Positions 6,682 through 16,474 of a stretch of DNA of 64,000 bases are shown piece after piece. The stretch comes from Fuerstiella sp. (GTDB lineage: Bacteria; Planctomycetota; Planctomycetia; Planctomycetales; Planctomycetaceae). The stretch lies in contig JALHMY010000028.1 in NCBI GenBank assembly GCA_022843805.1, positions 1 through 64,000 on the forward strand, in the 5' to 3' direction. The notes below the pieces were generated by a model. That model was not told where the DNA came from. It was given only the letters and a program-made list of their open reading frames with translations, and ran no database searches. Position 1 is the first letter of the stretch. Every line of letters starts with the position of its first letter. The translations under genes were made by a program, and so were the position numbers.

Positions 6682-8787
6682 ATGAAACGACTCAACACGG
6701 TCTTTCCAGCGAACGCGAAGTGTTACATTTGCGCAATTGCATCCATCGCTGTTCTGCTCGGTCCATCCGACCTGCCCGCTCAAACGGTTCCGGACTCAGG
6801 TTGGCGGGACTCAGCAGAAGCACGACTGAAGGCGATCTATGAGCGTGGTGAATTTCGCGCGAAGGCTTATCGGCCGACATGGCTGAGCGACAGTTCAGGA
6901 TTTGTTGTTGAGGACACTGATCCGGCAAGCACGAAGCCGACGCAGGCGGAGCCGACGCAATGGTTTCACGATGTCACAACCGGTGCTCGGCTTGCGTGGA
7001 AATCCGATGGCAAACAGCTTGTTCCGGCAGACTCCGGGCATACTCTGCATGGAACACTGCGACTTGAAGCTCGTCGCGACCAGATCGTTGTCGTCGACCA
7101 GAACAATCAGCAGCAAGCAGTGCTCATCTCAGGTCCGGAAGGTCGAGATGTCGAATATCGCGATCCGGTTTGGAGTCCGGATGGGGCTCGAGTTGTTTTC
7201 ATCGAAGCGGACTATACCGATGTCAAACAACGGTCGGTGCTTGTCCCCGGTGATCCGTCTTATCCCGATGTTCGGCAACACCGCTTCGCAAGAGTCGGCG
7301 GAACCATCGAGAAGCTGCGAATCGGTGTCGTCGATGCTGCCGGAAACAATCTGCAATGGCTGCCCGTGGAATGCCCGGACGAAGGAATGTATCTCGGACA
7401 GGTTGAATGGGCAGGCAACTCGGACGAAGTGCTTGTCGAAAAATTCAGCCGGTTCCGTGATCGCCGTGATTTCCTGCTGGTCACCGTTGGCGGCAGCGTC
7501 AGAACGATCTGCTCAGAAAAAGATGACGCCTGGGTTGAAGCAAGTCAGGGCTGGAACTCAGGGCTCGTCTGGCTGCAGGGCGGCAAAGAGTTCGTCGTTG
7601 TCAGTGAAAAGGACGGCTGGAGACACGCACGCCGTTATTCTCGTGATGGAAGAGAACTGACCTTGCTGACCCCGGGAGACTACGACATCATCGATCGCGC
7701 GGTCATCGACGAAGAACGGGGCTGGTATTACTTCTACGCCTCGCCCGACGACGGGACTCAAAGATACCTGTATCGGGTTCCACTCGATGGATCCGGAAAG
7801 CTGCAACGGATCACCCCGGAGAATCAGCCTGGCACGCACGGCTACGTTTTCTCCCCCGATGCCACGTGGGCTGTTCATACCTTTTCGACTCTGAATGTCC
7901 CGCCCGTTCATGAACTTATCGAAGTTGAGACGCATAGAGTCGTCAGTCTGCTTGAAGACAATCATGCGATCCGCGAGAGAATGAAGTCGATTTCCTGCCA
8001 GCCTGCCGAGTTCCTGAAGCTTGATATCGGAAACGGCATTATCTTTGATGCATGGATGCTGAAGCCACGGGATTTCGATGCGTCAAAGAAGTACCCGCTG
8101 TTCATCTATGTCTACGGCGAACCTCACGCGCAAACTGTTCTTGACGAATGGGGCGCAGCTCAGATTGACTTTCATCGTGTGATCGCCGAAATGGGATATA
8201 TCGTCGTATCGATCGACAATCGAGGGACTCCGGCACCAAAAGGTGCTGCATGGCGGAGAGCGATTTTTGGCAGCCTTGGACCGCTTTCCACTGAAGAACA
8301 GGAAGCTGGATTGCAGGCTTTGGCAAAGCAGTGTTCATTCATCGACCTGGATCGAGTCGGAATCTGGGGTTGGAGCGGCGGCGGCTCAAACACGCTCAAT
8401 GCGATGTTTCGCAAGCCGGATTCGTATCACGTGGGGATCGCTGTCGTTCCCAAACCGCAGCCGCATCTCTACAACGCATGGTTCCAGGAGATTTTCATGC
8501 GTACTCGCGAAGTCAATCCAGAGGGATATGAGCGTTCCGCACCGATCAATTTTGCTGATGGTCTGAAAGGCAAACTTCTGATTATGACCGGATCCGGTGA
8601 GACCAATACCCATATCCAGATTATCGAAGGCCTCGTCGACAGCCTGATCTCTATTGGAAAACCGTTCGACTACATGGTCTACCCCAATCGAGATCACGGC
8701 TTACGTGAAGGGGACGGAACTGTGGTGCATGTGCGAATGCACATTCTGAGGTACTTGCTGGAAAACCTGCCTGCCGGACCGTTGTGA
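6682..8787 (+). CDS. Secreted S9-family (DPP-IV-like) peptidase
   Basis: A 701-residue protein with an N-terminal signal segment (CAIASIAVLLGPSDLPAQ), a beta-propeller of about residues 60-440 and a C-terminal alpha/beta-hydrolase domain. The nucleophile motif is GWSGGGS with Ser near residue 563, where the family usually has GWSYGG. The catalytic His is in NRDHG near 672. The usual acid motif (GxxDDNVH in dipeptidyl peptidases) reads GSGETNTH near 637, so Glu stands where Asp is expected. It probably removes dipeptides or cuts prolyl peptides in the periplasm; activity is not certain because of that change. Confidence 0.88.
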   Translation: MKRLNTVFPANAKCYICAIASIAVLLGPSDLPAQTVPDSGWRDSAEARLKAIYERGEFRAKAYRPTWLSDSSGFVVEDTDPASTKPTQAEPTQWFHDVTTGARLAWKSDGKQLVPADSGHTLHGTLRLEARRDQIVVVDQNNQQQAVLISGPEGRDVEYRDPVWSPDGARVVFIEADYTDVKQRSVLVPGDPSYPDVRQHRFARVGGTIEKLRIGVVDAAGNNLQWLPVECPDEGMYLGQVEWAGNSDEVLVEKFSRFRDRRDFLLVTVGGSVRTICSEKDDAWVEASQGWNSGLVWLQGGKEFVVVSEKDGWRHARRYSRDGRELTLLTPGDYDIIDRAVIDEERGWYYFYASPDDGTQRYLYRVPLDGSGKLQRITPENQPGTHGYVFSPDATWAVHTFSTLNVPPVHELIEVETHRVVSLLEDNHAIRERMKSISCQPAEFLKLDIGNGIIFDAWMLKPRDFDASKKYPLFIYVYGEPHAQTVLDEWGAAQIDFHRVIAEMGYIVVSIDNRGTPAPKGAAWRRAIFGSLGPLSTEEQEAGLQALAKQCSFIDLDRVGIWGWSGGGSNTLNAMFRKPDSYHVGIAVVPKPQPHLYNAWFQEIFMRTREVNPEGYERSAPINFADGLKGKLLIMTGSGETNTHIQIIEGLVDSLISIGKPFDYMVYPNRDHGLREGDGTVVHVRMHILRYLLENLPAGPL

Positions 8788-9009
8788 CGATGGATTCCCT
8801 GTTCAACCCGCAGCCGGAGGCGAAGATATCTCCGGTACGCCCTGTCCGCAGTTCTCTGCCTGTGAAGACTGCTCCAGAGTTATCTCAGGCTGGTGCCCGG
8901 ACCATACCGAATGCCGCGTCGTATTATTCCTATGCCCCGAATCGCGGCCTCATCATCAAAGTCGACCGTGATGGAAAGAGAACAATCAGGCCTTCAACAG
9001 AAAAACACT

Positions 9010-12000
9010 ATGAAAAGCAAACGAATGTTATTCTGGGGAATGACTATGTCCATTCTCCTTACCATCCATGAAGTGAATGCTCAGTCGAAGCCTCTTCGAG
9101 TCTTTATTCTCGCTGGCCAGTCCAATATGGAGGGACATGCGAAGATTGAGACCTTCGATTATCTCGGCGATGATCCCGCGTCCGTACCGCTGCTTGGGCA
9201 GATGCGTGACGCCGACGGCAAACCTGTCGTATGTGACGGCGCGTGGATCTCCTTCCTGACCGGGGACGAAGACAGTAATGTCAGGCTTTCCGGGAAGCTG
9301 ACTGCGGGCTATGGCTCAGTCTGGGGACAGCCACCAGGAAAGCTCGGCGAAAAAATTGGCCCGGAGTTCACTTTCGGCCTCACGATGGATGCGGCGTTCA
9401 GTGAACGCGTGCTGATCATCAAGACAGCCTGGGGGGGCAGGAGCCTGCATACGGATTTTCGTTCGCCGAGCGCGGGGCCTTATCAATTGAGTAAATTCCA
9501 GGTTGAGAACTATCCCAAACAGGAAGGTCACGGTATCCCGAAGGATTTCGAACAATGGAAGATTGAAAAAGCGAAAGCCACGGGTGTCTTTTATCGGCTG
9601 ATGATCGAGCACGTCAGAGAAGTCCTTGCCGATCCAAAGCAGGTGATCCCGGACTACGATGCCAGCCAGGGCTATGAGATTGCCGGTTTCATCTGGCTTC
9701 AGGGATTCAACGACATGGTCGACCACCATGTCTATCCCGAACACAATTCGCCGGATCGGTTCAAACTATATTCCGATCTGCTCACGCACTTCATCCGCGA
9801 TGTTCGCAAAGATCTGGATGCTCCCGCAATGCCATTCGTGATCGGTGTAATGGGCGTGGGAGGACTCGGGGATAACTCCGTGGATATGCTGGCCTTTCGC
9901 AGTGCGATGGCCGCACCTGCAGCGCTGCCGGAATTCCAGGGCAACGTGAAGGCTGTCGAAACCGCGCCATTCTGGTCCGATGAACTCGGTGCCATCGACG
10001 AGAAACGAGCGAAGATCAGCCAGATGCGATACTTCCTCGACTCAAAGCATAAGGATCATGCGAACGCCGACGGACACATGAGCCAGGATCAGAAGAATGA
10101 GTTCCTGAGAAAGTACGAGGCTGAACTGATTTCGCCGGCAGAAGTCGCCCTGTGGAAACGCGGCGCGTCCAACGCAGGCTACCATTACCTCGGCTGTGCG
10201 AAGACGTTTGCCCTGATGGGCAAAGCGTTTGCGGACACCAACCTTCAAATGCTGGCCTCAGCCACACCAGATGAAAAAGGCCCGAAGATTCCGGACTTCA
10301 CAAAGGGCGATGTCATCCCGCCCGAAGCGAAACACGACTGGAATCTCGGGCCGACGGGACTGCGAGGCTGGATGTTCTGTGACAAACTGGTAACGACCGA
10401 TGCCAGACAAATCGCCATTACAGTCGTTGATGCTGGTTCGCCGGCAGACGGAATGATGGCCGTTGGTGACGTGATCCTGGGCGCTGGCGGCAAGCCGTTC
10501 TCTTCTGATCCTCGCACGGAATTCGGGTGCGCAGTGACTGCGGCTGAGACTGACCAGGGCGGCGGCCGACTTGTGCTGACTCGCTGGCGTGCCGGAAAAA
10601 CAGAAAACGTCACGCTGATGCTGCCCGTCCCTGGTTCATACAGCGCCACCGCACCTTATGACTGTCCAAAGTCCAAACGCATTCTGCAGCAGGGCCTGAA
10701 GACGCTTTCTGAACGTGTGTCAGAAGCCGATTATGCGGACAGGACGGATCCGATACCTCGTTGTCTTAATGCCCTCGCGCTGCTTGCGGGGGGAGATCCG
10801 TCTCATCTGGCGATAATCAGGCAGGAAGCCCGCTGGGCGGCAGATTTCAGAACGTCGGATTTCAGAACATGGTACTACGGCTATGTGATGATTTTCCTCG
10901 CCGAATATGTCGTAGCGACTGACGATGTTTCTGTGATACCGGGTCTTCGTCGACTGGCACTGGAAGCAGCAAAAGGCCAGAGCGCCGTTGGTTCGTGGGG
11001 GCACACGTTTGCGCTGCCCGACGGTCGTCTTCGTGGTTATGGCATGATGAACTCTCCTGGCCTGCCACTCACGATCGGGCTTGTCCTGGCCCGCGACGCA
11101 GGTATCAAAGACCCGGAAATCGCACATGCGGTTGAACTCAGTTCAAAGCTTCTTCGCTTCTACACGGGAAAGGGCGCCGTTCCCTACGGCGATCATGCGC
11201 CGTGGACCGAAACGCACGAAGACAATGGCAAGTGCGGGATGGCTGCCGTGCTCTTCAATTCTCTTGGCGAATCCCGGAGTGCGGACTACTTTACGCATAT
11301 GGCGGTCGCATCGCATGGCAGCGAACGAGACTGCGGACACACGGGCAACTTTTTCAATCTGCTGTGGTCCCTGCCCGCGATCGGTCAGGCAGGTCCTCAG
11401 GCAACAGGAGCCTGGATGCAGGAATTCGGCAGCTGGTATCATGACCTCGCGCGACGCCCGGATGGGACGTTCGCACATCAGGGCCCGCCCGAACCCGACC
11501 ACGACAGCTATCACGGCTGGGATGCCACAGGCGCTTATCTGCTCGGATACGCGCTGCCACTCAGGAAAATCAGACTCACCGGAAAAATGCCGGGAGTGGT
11601 GCAGTCGATGTCGCCTGAAACGGCTCAGAAGATCGTCGCCGACGGTCGCGGCTGGGATAACAAAGATCGCAGAAGTTTCTACGATCAACTGACGGATACT
11701 GAACTTGTCGAGCGTCTCGGCTCGTGGTCACCCATTGTACGCGAGCGAGCCGCTATGGCGATCTCCTGGAGAAAAGAGCCACCGCTATCCGACGTCATCG
11801 CTCTCCTCGACTCAGAAAGCCTCGACGCCCGCATCGGCGCCTGTCATGCTCTGGAGCAATTGAGAGGCAATGCGGCACCTTCTGTTCCGCAACTTCTCCG
11901 CACACTCCGGCACGAAGATCTCTGGCTGCGTGTCCGAGCCGCATCAGCACTCGCCGCCATCGGAAAGCCCGCGGTTTCCACACTGCCGGATTTACTCGAT

Positions 12001-12606
12001 CTGATTGCTCGCACCCCGTCGCCGGATGACCCTCGTGGCATGGAACAGCGATTCGTCGCGTTTGCCGTATTCGGCAGGCTGTTGCCCCGACTGCAGTCAC
12101 TCGACGACGTCGACCGGGACCAGCTTCTTTCTGCGATCGCTCAGGGACTTCAGAACCAGGATGGCCGTGCCCGCAGTGAAATCAGTGATGTCTATCGGCG
12201 TCTTGGCTATCAGCAGATTCGGCCCCTGCTGCCAGCGATTCTGGAAGGCATCAAAACGCCTGCACCAAGCGGCGAGATGTTTGCCGATGGCGTACGGCTG
12301 AACGGCTTGAAGGTGCTGGCCTCACATCACATCGAAGAAGGCATGCAGGCCGCTGCTGACTACCTGCGCACACAGAACCCGTGGGCCAGCGAGCATCGGA
12401 CACCGGAGATTCTGGAAGTGTTCGAGCCTTATGGTGCCGAAGCTCGGGTCATCGTTGCTCACCTCGAAGAGACTGCAGCCATCTTTGATCAGGGCGACGA
12501 CAACTTTCCCAGGGAACTAAGCAGGCAGAAGGCCATGGCTGTCCGCGAAGCCATCCGAAAGATCAATTCCGCGAAAGAACATCCGGAGTTAAGGTCCCTG
12601 AAGTAA
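9010..12606 (+). CDS. Secreted SASA esterase fused to DUF6288-like and HEAT domains
   Basis: A 1198-residue protein starting at the ATG at 9010, which begins a signal peptide (MLFWGMTMSILLTIHEVNAQ); the longer frame from 8893 has no such start. Residues 28-330 form an SGNH/SASA domain of the sialate O-acetylesterase type, with the nucleophile block FILAGQSNMEGH and a later GFIWLQGFNDM block. Around residues 430-540 comes a PDZ-like region (VVDAGSPADGMMAVGDVILG), then a helical DUF6288-type domain to about 870, then HEAT-like repeats (about 890-1190). Such long modular proteins are typical of planctomycete polysaccharide use. It precedes a sulfatase by 192 bases, which suggests joint action on acetylated, sulfated glycans. 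Confidence 0.85.
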   Translation: MKSKRMLFWGMTMSILLTIHEVNAQSKPLRVFILAGQSNMEGHAKIETFDYLGDDPASVPLLGQMRDADGKPVVCDGAWISFLTGDEDSNVRLSGKLTAGYGSVWGQPPGKLGEKIGPEFTFGLTMDAAFSERVLIIKTAWGGRSLHTDFRSPSAGPYQLSKFQVENYPKQEGHGIPKDFEQWKIEKAKATGVFYRLMIEHVREVLADPKQVIPDYDASQGYEIAGFIWLQGFNDMVDHHVYPEHNSPDRFKLYSDLLTHFIRDVRKDLDAPAMPFVIGVMGVGGLGDNSVDMLAFRSAMAAPAALPEFQGNVKAVETAPFWSDELGAIDEKRAKISQMRYFLDSKHKDHANADGHMSQDQKNEFLRKYEAELISPAEVALWKRGASNAGYHYLGCAKTFALMGKAFADTNLQMLASATPDEKGPKIPDFTKGDVIPPEAKHDWNLGPTGLRGWMFCDKLVTTDARQIAITVVDAGSPADGMMAVGDVILGAGGKPFSSDPRTEFGCAVTAAETDQGGGRLVLTRWRAGKTENVTLMLPVPGSYSATAPYDCPKSKRILQQGLKTLSERVSEADYADRTDPIPRCLNALALLAGGDPSHLAIIRQEARWAADFRTSDFRTWYYGYVMIFLAEYVVATDDVSVIPGLRRLALEAAKGQSAVGSWGHTFALPDGRLRGYGMMNSPGLPLTIGLVLARDAGIKDPEIAHAVELSSKLLRFYTGKGAVPYGDHAPWTETHEDNGKCGMAAVLFNSLGESRSADYFTHMAVASHGSERDCGHTGNFFNLLWSLPAIGQAGPQATGAWMQEFGSWYHDLARRPDGTFAHQGPPEPDHDSYHGWDATGAYLLGYALPLRKIRLTGKMPGVVQSMSPETAQKIVADGRGWDNKDRRSFYDQLTDTELVERLGSWSPIVRERAAMAISWRKEPPLSDVIALLDSESLDARIGACHALEQLRGNAAPSVPQLLRTLRHEDLWLRVRAASALAAIGKPAVSTLPDLLDLIARTPSPDDPRGMEQRFVAFAVFGRLLPRLQSLDDVDRDQLLSAIAQGLQNQDGRARSEISDVYRRLGYQQIRPLLPAILEGIKTPAPSGEMFADGVRLNGLKVLASHHIEEGMQAAADYLRTQNPWASEHRTPEILEVFEPYGAEARVIVAHLEETAAIFDQGDDNFPRELSRQKAMAVREAIRKINSAKEHPELRSLK

Positions 12607-12798
12607 AGCACTCGTATACTGTTTTCTTCGTTTTACAGTCCGCCGCAGAACTACTCGCTGTATTGTTTCGCGTGCGCCTGCGGCTGACAGTTATACAAAT
12701 TCTTCCAAAGTACTTATGCACCAGTGCCAGGAACCCCTGACCAGCGGCAAAATACCGCGATTCCAGGCCGCTTTCCTCTTCATGAATCATGCTTTACT

Positions 12799-14316
12799 AT
12801 GAAACAACTCGCCTGCCTGTTGATCTGCCTTGCTGGCTGTGCCCGTACGCTGTTCGCAGTGGATCAGCCGAATATCGTCTTCATACTCGCTGACGATCTG
12901 GGCTATGGCGATCTCGGATGTTACAACCCGCAGTCGAAGATTCCCACGCCTCGTCTCGACAGACTTGCTGCCGAAGGGATGCGGTTCACGGATGCTCATT
13001 CGCCATCGTCCGTTTGCACACCCACGCGTTATGCCCTGCTCACCGGACGCTATGCATGGCGTACTCGACTGCAGCGAAACGTGCTGGGACCATGGGACAA
13101 GCCGCTTATTGATCCTGACCGTCTGACCGTCGGCAAACTCCTTCAGCAGCATGGTTATGGGACGGCCTGCATCGGCAAGTGGCATCTGGGACAGAACTAT
13201 GCCACAACAGACGGCAAGCCGCCGATCGGCGGAGTAAGAAATGCGATAAGCAATGTCGATTTCTCGAAACCGATCTCCGATGGGCCGATCACACGAGGAT
13301 TCGATCATTACTTTGGAACCATCGTGCCGAACTATCCGCCGTATTGCTTCATTGAAAACGACCGGACTGTCGGCATTCCATCCTTGCCGATGGCTGGTGC
13401 CAATTTCAACATTCCCGGCCCGATGGTGCCTGACTGGAAACTGGAAGACATTCTTCCCGGTCTGACACGTCACGCCACTGAATGGATCGAAGATGCCGCG
13501 AAGAACAAAAGGCCGTTCTTCCTTTATTTTTCGCTTACGTCTCCACACTACCCGGTCGTGCCGTCGCCAGAGTTCGCCGGCAGCACAAAGGCCGGTGCTT
13601 ATGGAGACTTTGTCTACCAGACCGACTGGAGCATCGGACAGGTACTTGATGCACTTGAAGGTACGGGAATCGCAGAGAACACGCTGGTCATCTTCACCAG
13701 TGACAATGGTCCTGAGATCACTGGTGAAGTGAATCCAGGGGCATATGATCGTGTTCAGCAATCCGGCCATCACAGCGCCTGTGAACTTCGAGGAGCGAAG
13801 CGGGATGCATGGGAAGGTGGTCATCGAGTTCCCTTCATCGCCCGCTGGCCCCGCAAAATCAGGGCAGGAACCTCCAGCGATGAAGTCATATGCCATGTGG
13901 ACTTCCCTGCGACTGTTGCTGCCATCCTGGGCGAGAAGCTGCCGGACGACGCCGCAGAAGACAGTGTCAGTATTCTACCCGTGCTGCTTGGCCAGGAACT
14001 TCAGGGGCCTGTTCGCGAGGCGACGGTCCACCATAGTGCTCGGGGAAAGTTCGCCATCCGCCAGGGCGACTGGGTTTTCATTGATGCACCGAGTGGCGAC
14101 GACAATGGTGTCCACGGTGAACCGCAGTGGCTTAAAGACGAACGCGGTTATACTCAGCACTCGCACCCCGGCGAGCTCTTCAACCTCCGCGAAGATCCGG
14201 CTCAGCGTCACAACCGATATGCTGAGATGCCAGAACTTGTTTCTGAACTGAAATCACTTCTGAAGAAGTATCAGCAGGAAGGCCGCAGCACTCCCGGTGC
14301 TCCTGAGACCCCCTGA
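12799..14316 (+). CDS. Secreted type I sulfatase (arylsulfatase A family)
   Basis: A 505-residue sulfatase with a signal peptide (MKQLACLLICLAGCARTLFA) and metal-binding start of the domain at NIVFILADDLGYGDLG. The formylglycine site is CTPTR with Cys73, the CxPxR form needing an FGE-type maturase; no maturase gene is in the window. GKWHLGQ and the TSDNGPE motif are the other expected metal and sulfate-binding blocks. The ATG at 12799 is preferred over 12724 because it starts the signal sequence. Substrate is unknown; the upstream SASA enzyme suggests a carbohydrate sulfate ester. Confidence 0.93.
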   Translation: MKQLACLLICLAGCARTLFAVDQPNIVFILADDLGYGDLGCYNPQSKIPTPRLDRLAAEGMRFTDAHSPSSVCTPTRYALLTGRYAWRTRLQRNVLGPWDKPLIDPDRLTVGKLLQQHGYGTACIGKWHLGQNYATTDGKPPIGGVRNAISNVDFSKPISDGPITRGFDHYFGTIVPNYPPYCFIENDRTVGIPSLPMAGANFNIPGPMVPDWKLEDILPGLTRHATEWIEDAAKNKRPFFLYFSLTSPHYPVVPSPEFAGSTKAGAYGDFVYQTDWSIGQVLDALEGTGIAENTLVIFTSDNGPEITGEVNPGAYDRVQQSGHHSACELRGAKRDAWEGGHRVPFIARWPRKIRAGTSSDEVICHVDFPATVAAILGEKLPDDAAEDSVSILPVLLGQELQGPVREATVHHSARGKFAIRQGDWVFIDAPSGDDNGVHGEPQWLKDERGYTQHSHPGELFNLREDPAQRHNRYAEMPELVSELKSLLKKYQQEGRSTPGAPETP

Positions 14317-14502
14317 CTAAACCTGCGTGAGCCGCGACGCTGGTGGTTGCGTCTCATACAGGGAGTGATGGTCACCTATTCCTTACTGCAGTGCGATACA
14401 CGGAAAACCCCGATTGCTTCGACGGATTGAGGAAGATGGTTCCGAACCCCCTGGGCACTTTGTCGATCGAGATTTTGTTCCGTTGTCCTGAAAGGAAACC
14501 TC

Positions 14503-14877
14503 ATGCTTGATGCATTTCGTTTAATCCCGGCCTTGCAGGTCATCTTCACTCAAGAGATGGAGTTTACCCAGGATAGCTTTGCCGACCTGACCAGTGAACA
14601 AGCCGAGGCCTTCGCGCGGAAATGCGGGAATCTCACCGAAAGGGTCTATCGCGTGACGACGATCGAACCTCAGGCTATCGAGCGATCGGCCGAGAAAGTC
14701 ACCATGGAACTCTCAATCGTGACCGAGTCACAGCGACAATTGCTTTTGGACGGTGTCGCTTTCGTCTACCGAGCATCTGCAGCGATGAATAAACAAAAGC
14801 CAACGTTTGCGCAGCGGCTTGAATACTTGCGTTCCCGTCTCCCCGAAATTGTCACGGCCAACCCTGATGAGCGTTAA
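14503..14877 (+). CDS. Small soluble protein of unknown function
   Basis: A 124-residue, mainly helical, acidic protein with a clear ribosome site (AAAGGAAA) before the ATG. I see no recognised domain. Phrases such as EQAEAFARKCGNLTERVYRV and a charged end (EIVTANPDER) suggest a folded cytosolic protein. It stands alone, 186 bases after the sulfatase and directly before the repeat-rich gap. It could be a real lineage-specific gene or a remnant of a longer one. Confidence 0.55.
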   Translation: MLDAFRLIPALQVIFTQEMEFTQDSFADLTSEQAEAFARKCGNLTERVYRVTTIEPQAIERSAEKVTMELSIVTESQRQLLLDGVAFVYRASAAMNKQKPTFAQRLEYLRSRLPEIVTANPDER

Positions 14878-14934
14878 AGAAATCGGGATGCAACCATTGC
14901 CGGGGTCATCAGGATTTTGTACGGCGATTCTCTT

Positions 14935-15072
14935 CGTACTCGTACTCAGCTTTGCGGTACTCGTACTCGCTCGACGCCTCCGGCACTGCATGGGTTCGCA
15001 GGATCTACAGCATGATCACGCTTTTTGCGAGTACGAGTACGAGTACCGTTGCACTGAGTACGAGTACGATTT
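14935..15072. repeat. GTACTC/GAGTAC repeat cluster
   Basis: Several copies of the hexamer GTACTC (14936-14972) are followed by the inverted GAGTAC form (15030-15070), giving words such as GAGTACGAGTACGAGTAC. Together they form an imperfect large inverted repeat. The stretch has open frames by chance (EYEYEYR-like) but no gene is supported. Also, a 23-base word starting CAACCATTGCCGGGGTC occurs at 14891-14913 and again at 15853-15875, bracketing the repeat region. Confidence 0.7.
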
Positions 15073-15202
15073 TTCTGCCAAATGGGCAACGCTGCGAATC
15101 CATGCGATTGATCTGTGTTCTCTGTGTCATCTGTGGTTAAAAACGAACGTTGAATGAACCGCGGAATAGGATTCGCAAAAAATAACCTAGGGATTCGGAG
15201 TT

Positions 15203-15260
15203 AGCGGCAGGGCGCGAGCCCTGCGGTTTCGTGGCACCGGACGGCTTGCACCGTTCCGCT
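15203..15260 (-). repeat. 58-bp dispersed repeat, copy 1
   Basis: On the minus strand this block matches 49482-49539 at 51 of 58 bases by hand count, with no gaps. It holds internal inverted words (GGGCTCGCGCCCT). It is intergenic in both places. Confidence 0.85.
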
Positions 15261-15320
15261 GTTTGATCAGTCGGACGGACGTTGGCAGAAAAATTATTGG
15301 GCAGAAAAATTGGAACAGAA

Positions 15321-15783
15321 GATCGGTCTGGCCTCCTTGTGGGAGTTCCTGCCAGTTAACTCACCGATCATCCCGTCATCGCCTGCGATTCATTTTTCTG
15401 CCCTGAAATTTTTCTGCCAAATCCTTCTTCCGGAACTCGGTATCACCCACTCAACACCAATTGAAATGCCCTGCGTCACACATCAGAAATGCGTGTGATT
15501 CATCTGTGTTCTCTGTGTCATCTGTGGTTAAAAACGAATGTTGAATAAACCGCGGATTACGAACGGACGATCGGTCTGGCCTCCCTTATGGGAGTTCCTG
15601 CCAGTCAACTCAACGACCATCCCATCATTTCCTGTGATTCATTTTTCTGCCCTGAAATTTTTCTGCCAAATCCTGCTTCCTTAAATCGGTATCACCCGCT
15701 CCACACCAATCGAAATGCCCTGCCTAACACATCAGAAATCCATGCGATTCATCTGTGTTCTCTGTGTCATCTGCGTTAAAAAG
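15321..15783. repeat. Two tandem copies of a ~248-bp unit
   Basis: The unit starting GATCGGTCTGGCCTCC at 15321 recurs at 15569, a period of 248. Each unit contains the phrase CATTTTTCTGCCCTGAAA and ends with a block reading ATCTGTGTTCTCTGTGTCAT. A third copy of the end block lies upstream at 15096-15165. Short open frames across the copies are non-coding by appearance. The gap from 14878 to about 16000 holds no supported gene. Confidence 0.85.
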
Positions 15784-16019
15784 GGCGGATTTGAAATTTG
15801 CCGGGATCGTCTCGAAGTCAATTTCCTTTGTTTTATGCCCGGAGGGCAGGCACAACCATTGCCGGGGTCGTCAGGCCCCGGAATCTGTTTAATTCCTGAA
15901 TCCGCCGCGGCGTCGATGATCTGCCTGCGCTCGTCGCCGCGTCACCCTTCCCGGCAAACAGCGAGAGCGCGCAGTCGAGTAGATACTCTTCTGGTTTTCG
16001 CCATATTCAGAAGTCCGTC

Positions 16020-16320
16020 GACGCTTGTTTCCACAGCGAGCGCACGAATTCACCTCGAGTGACTGCACCGGGCTCTGTCAGACTGCTGCTGAGCTTCAGA
16101 CCGAGCCGACCAGCAATCTCGGACCAGGCTTTGGCAATGGCACCATCCAGCGGTTGATCGAGACCAGCGGCGGCCATCAGGTCCCCTTCGTAGGTTGCGT
16201 CGATAAAGACTTGCGCCGGAACGACTCGTTGCTTTCCATCGACATCGTTCAGTGTGGCCGACTCGATCGTTCGAGACGGGACATTCGGTCGAAAGACAAA
16301 ACGATCCTACCGATCCTCAC
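16020..16320 (-). pseudogene. Fragment of a secreted FAD-dependent oxidoreductase
   Basis: The minus strand encodes, in one frame, VDGKQRVVPAQVFIDATYEG followed by DLMAAAG. That is the hallmark segment of the planctomycete FAD_oxidored family (FAD-dependent oxidoreductases found beside sulfatases and PSCyt genes). After AAAG the frame continues as LDQPLDGAIAKAWSEIAGRL and later SLTEPGAVTRGEFVRSLWKQ, which I cannot place in that family. No start or N-terminal Rossmann motif is present nearby. The neighbouring stretch up to 16450 has further weak similarity (VKYGEMVKQF) but is broken by stops. This is a gene relic; the identity of the second half is unknown. Confidence 0.5.
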
Positions 16321-16474
16321 GTTTCAGAGCAACTCCATCGCTGACCGTCGGTCGGGCAATGAAGACAACGCTTCAGGTGTCTGTGATGCGAGGGACAGGC
16401 AGGCGATGCCAGCAGAACTGCTTCACCATCTCGCCATACTCGACTTGACACGATGAGTATCGACAGCTCGACTT

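Noticed and set aside
8784-9071. Open frame of 95 codons overlapping the end of the S9 peptidase gene and the start of the SASA gene
   Set aside because: It overlaps the S9 stop by four bases, but it ends inside the SASA signal peptide region and has no family-like sequence.
12787-13896. 369-codon antisense frame across the sulfatase gene
   Set aside because: It is fully antisense to a gene with clear sulfatase motifs and has no recognisable domain.
14935-15157. EYEYEYR-coding short frames
   Set aside because: They are the reading of a GAGTAC simple repeat and not a gene.
15321-15783. CRISPR array
   Set aside because: Only two long units of 248 bp with diverged sequence; no short regular repeats and spacers, and no cas genes.
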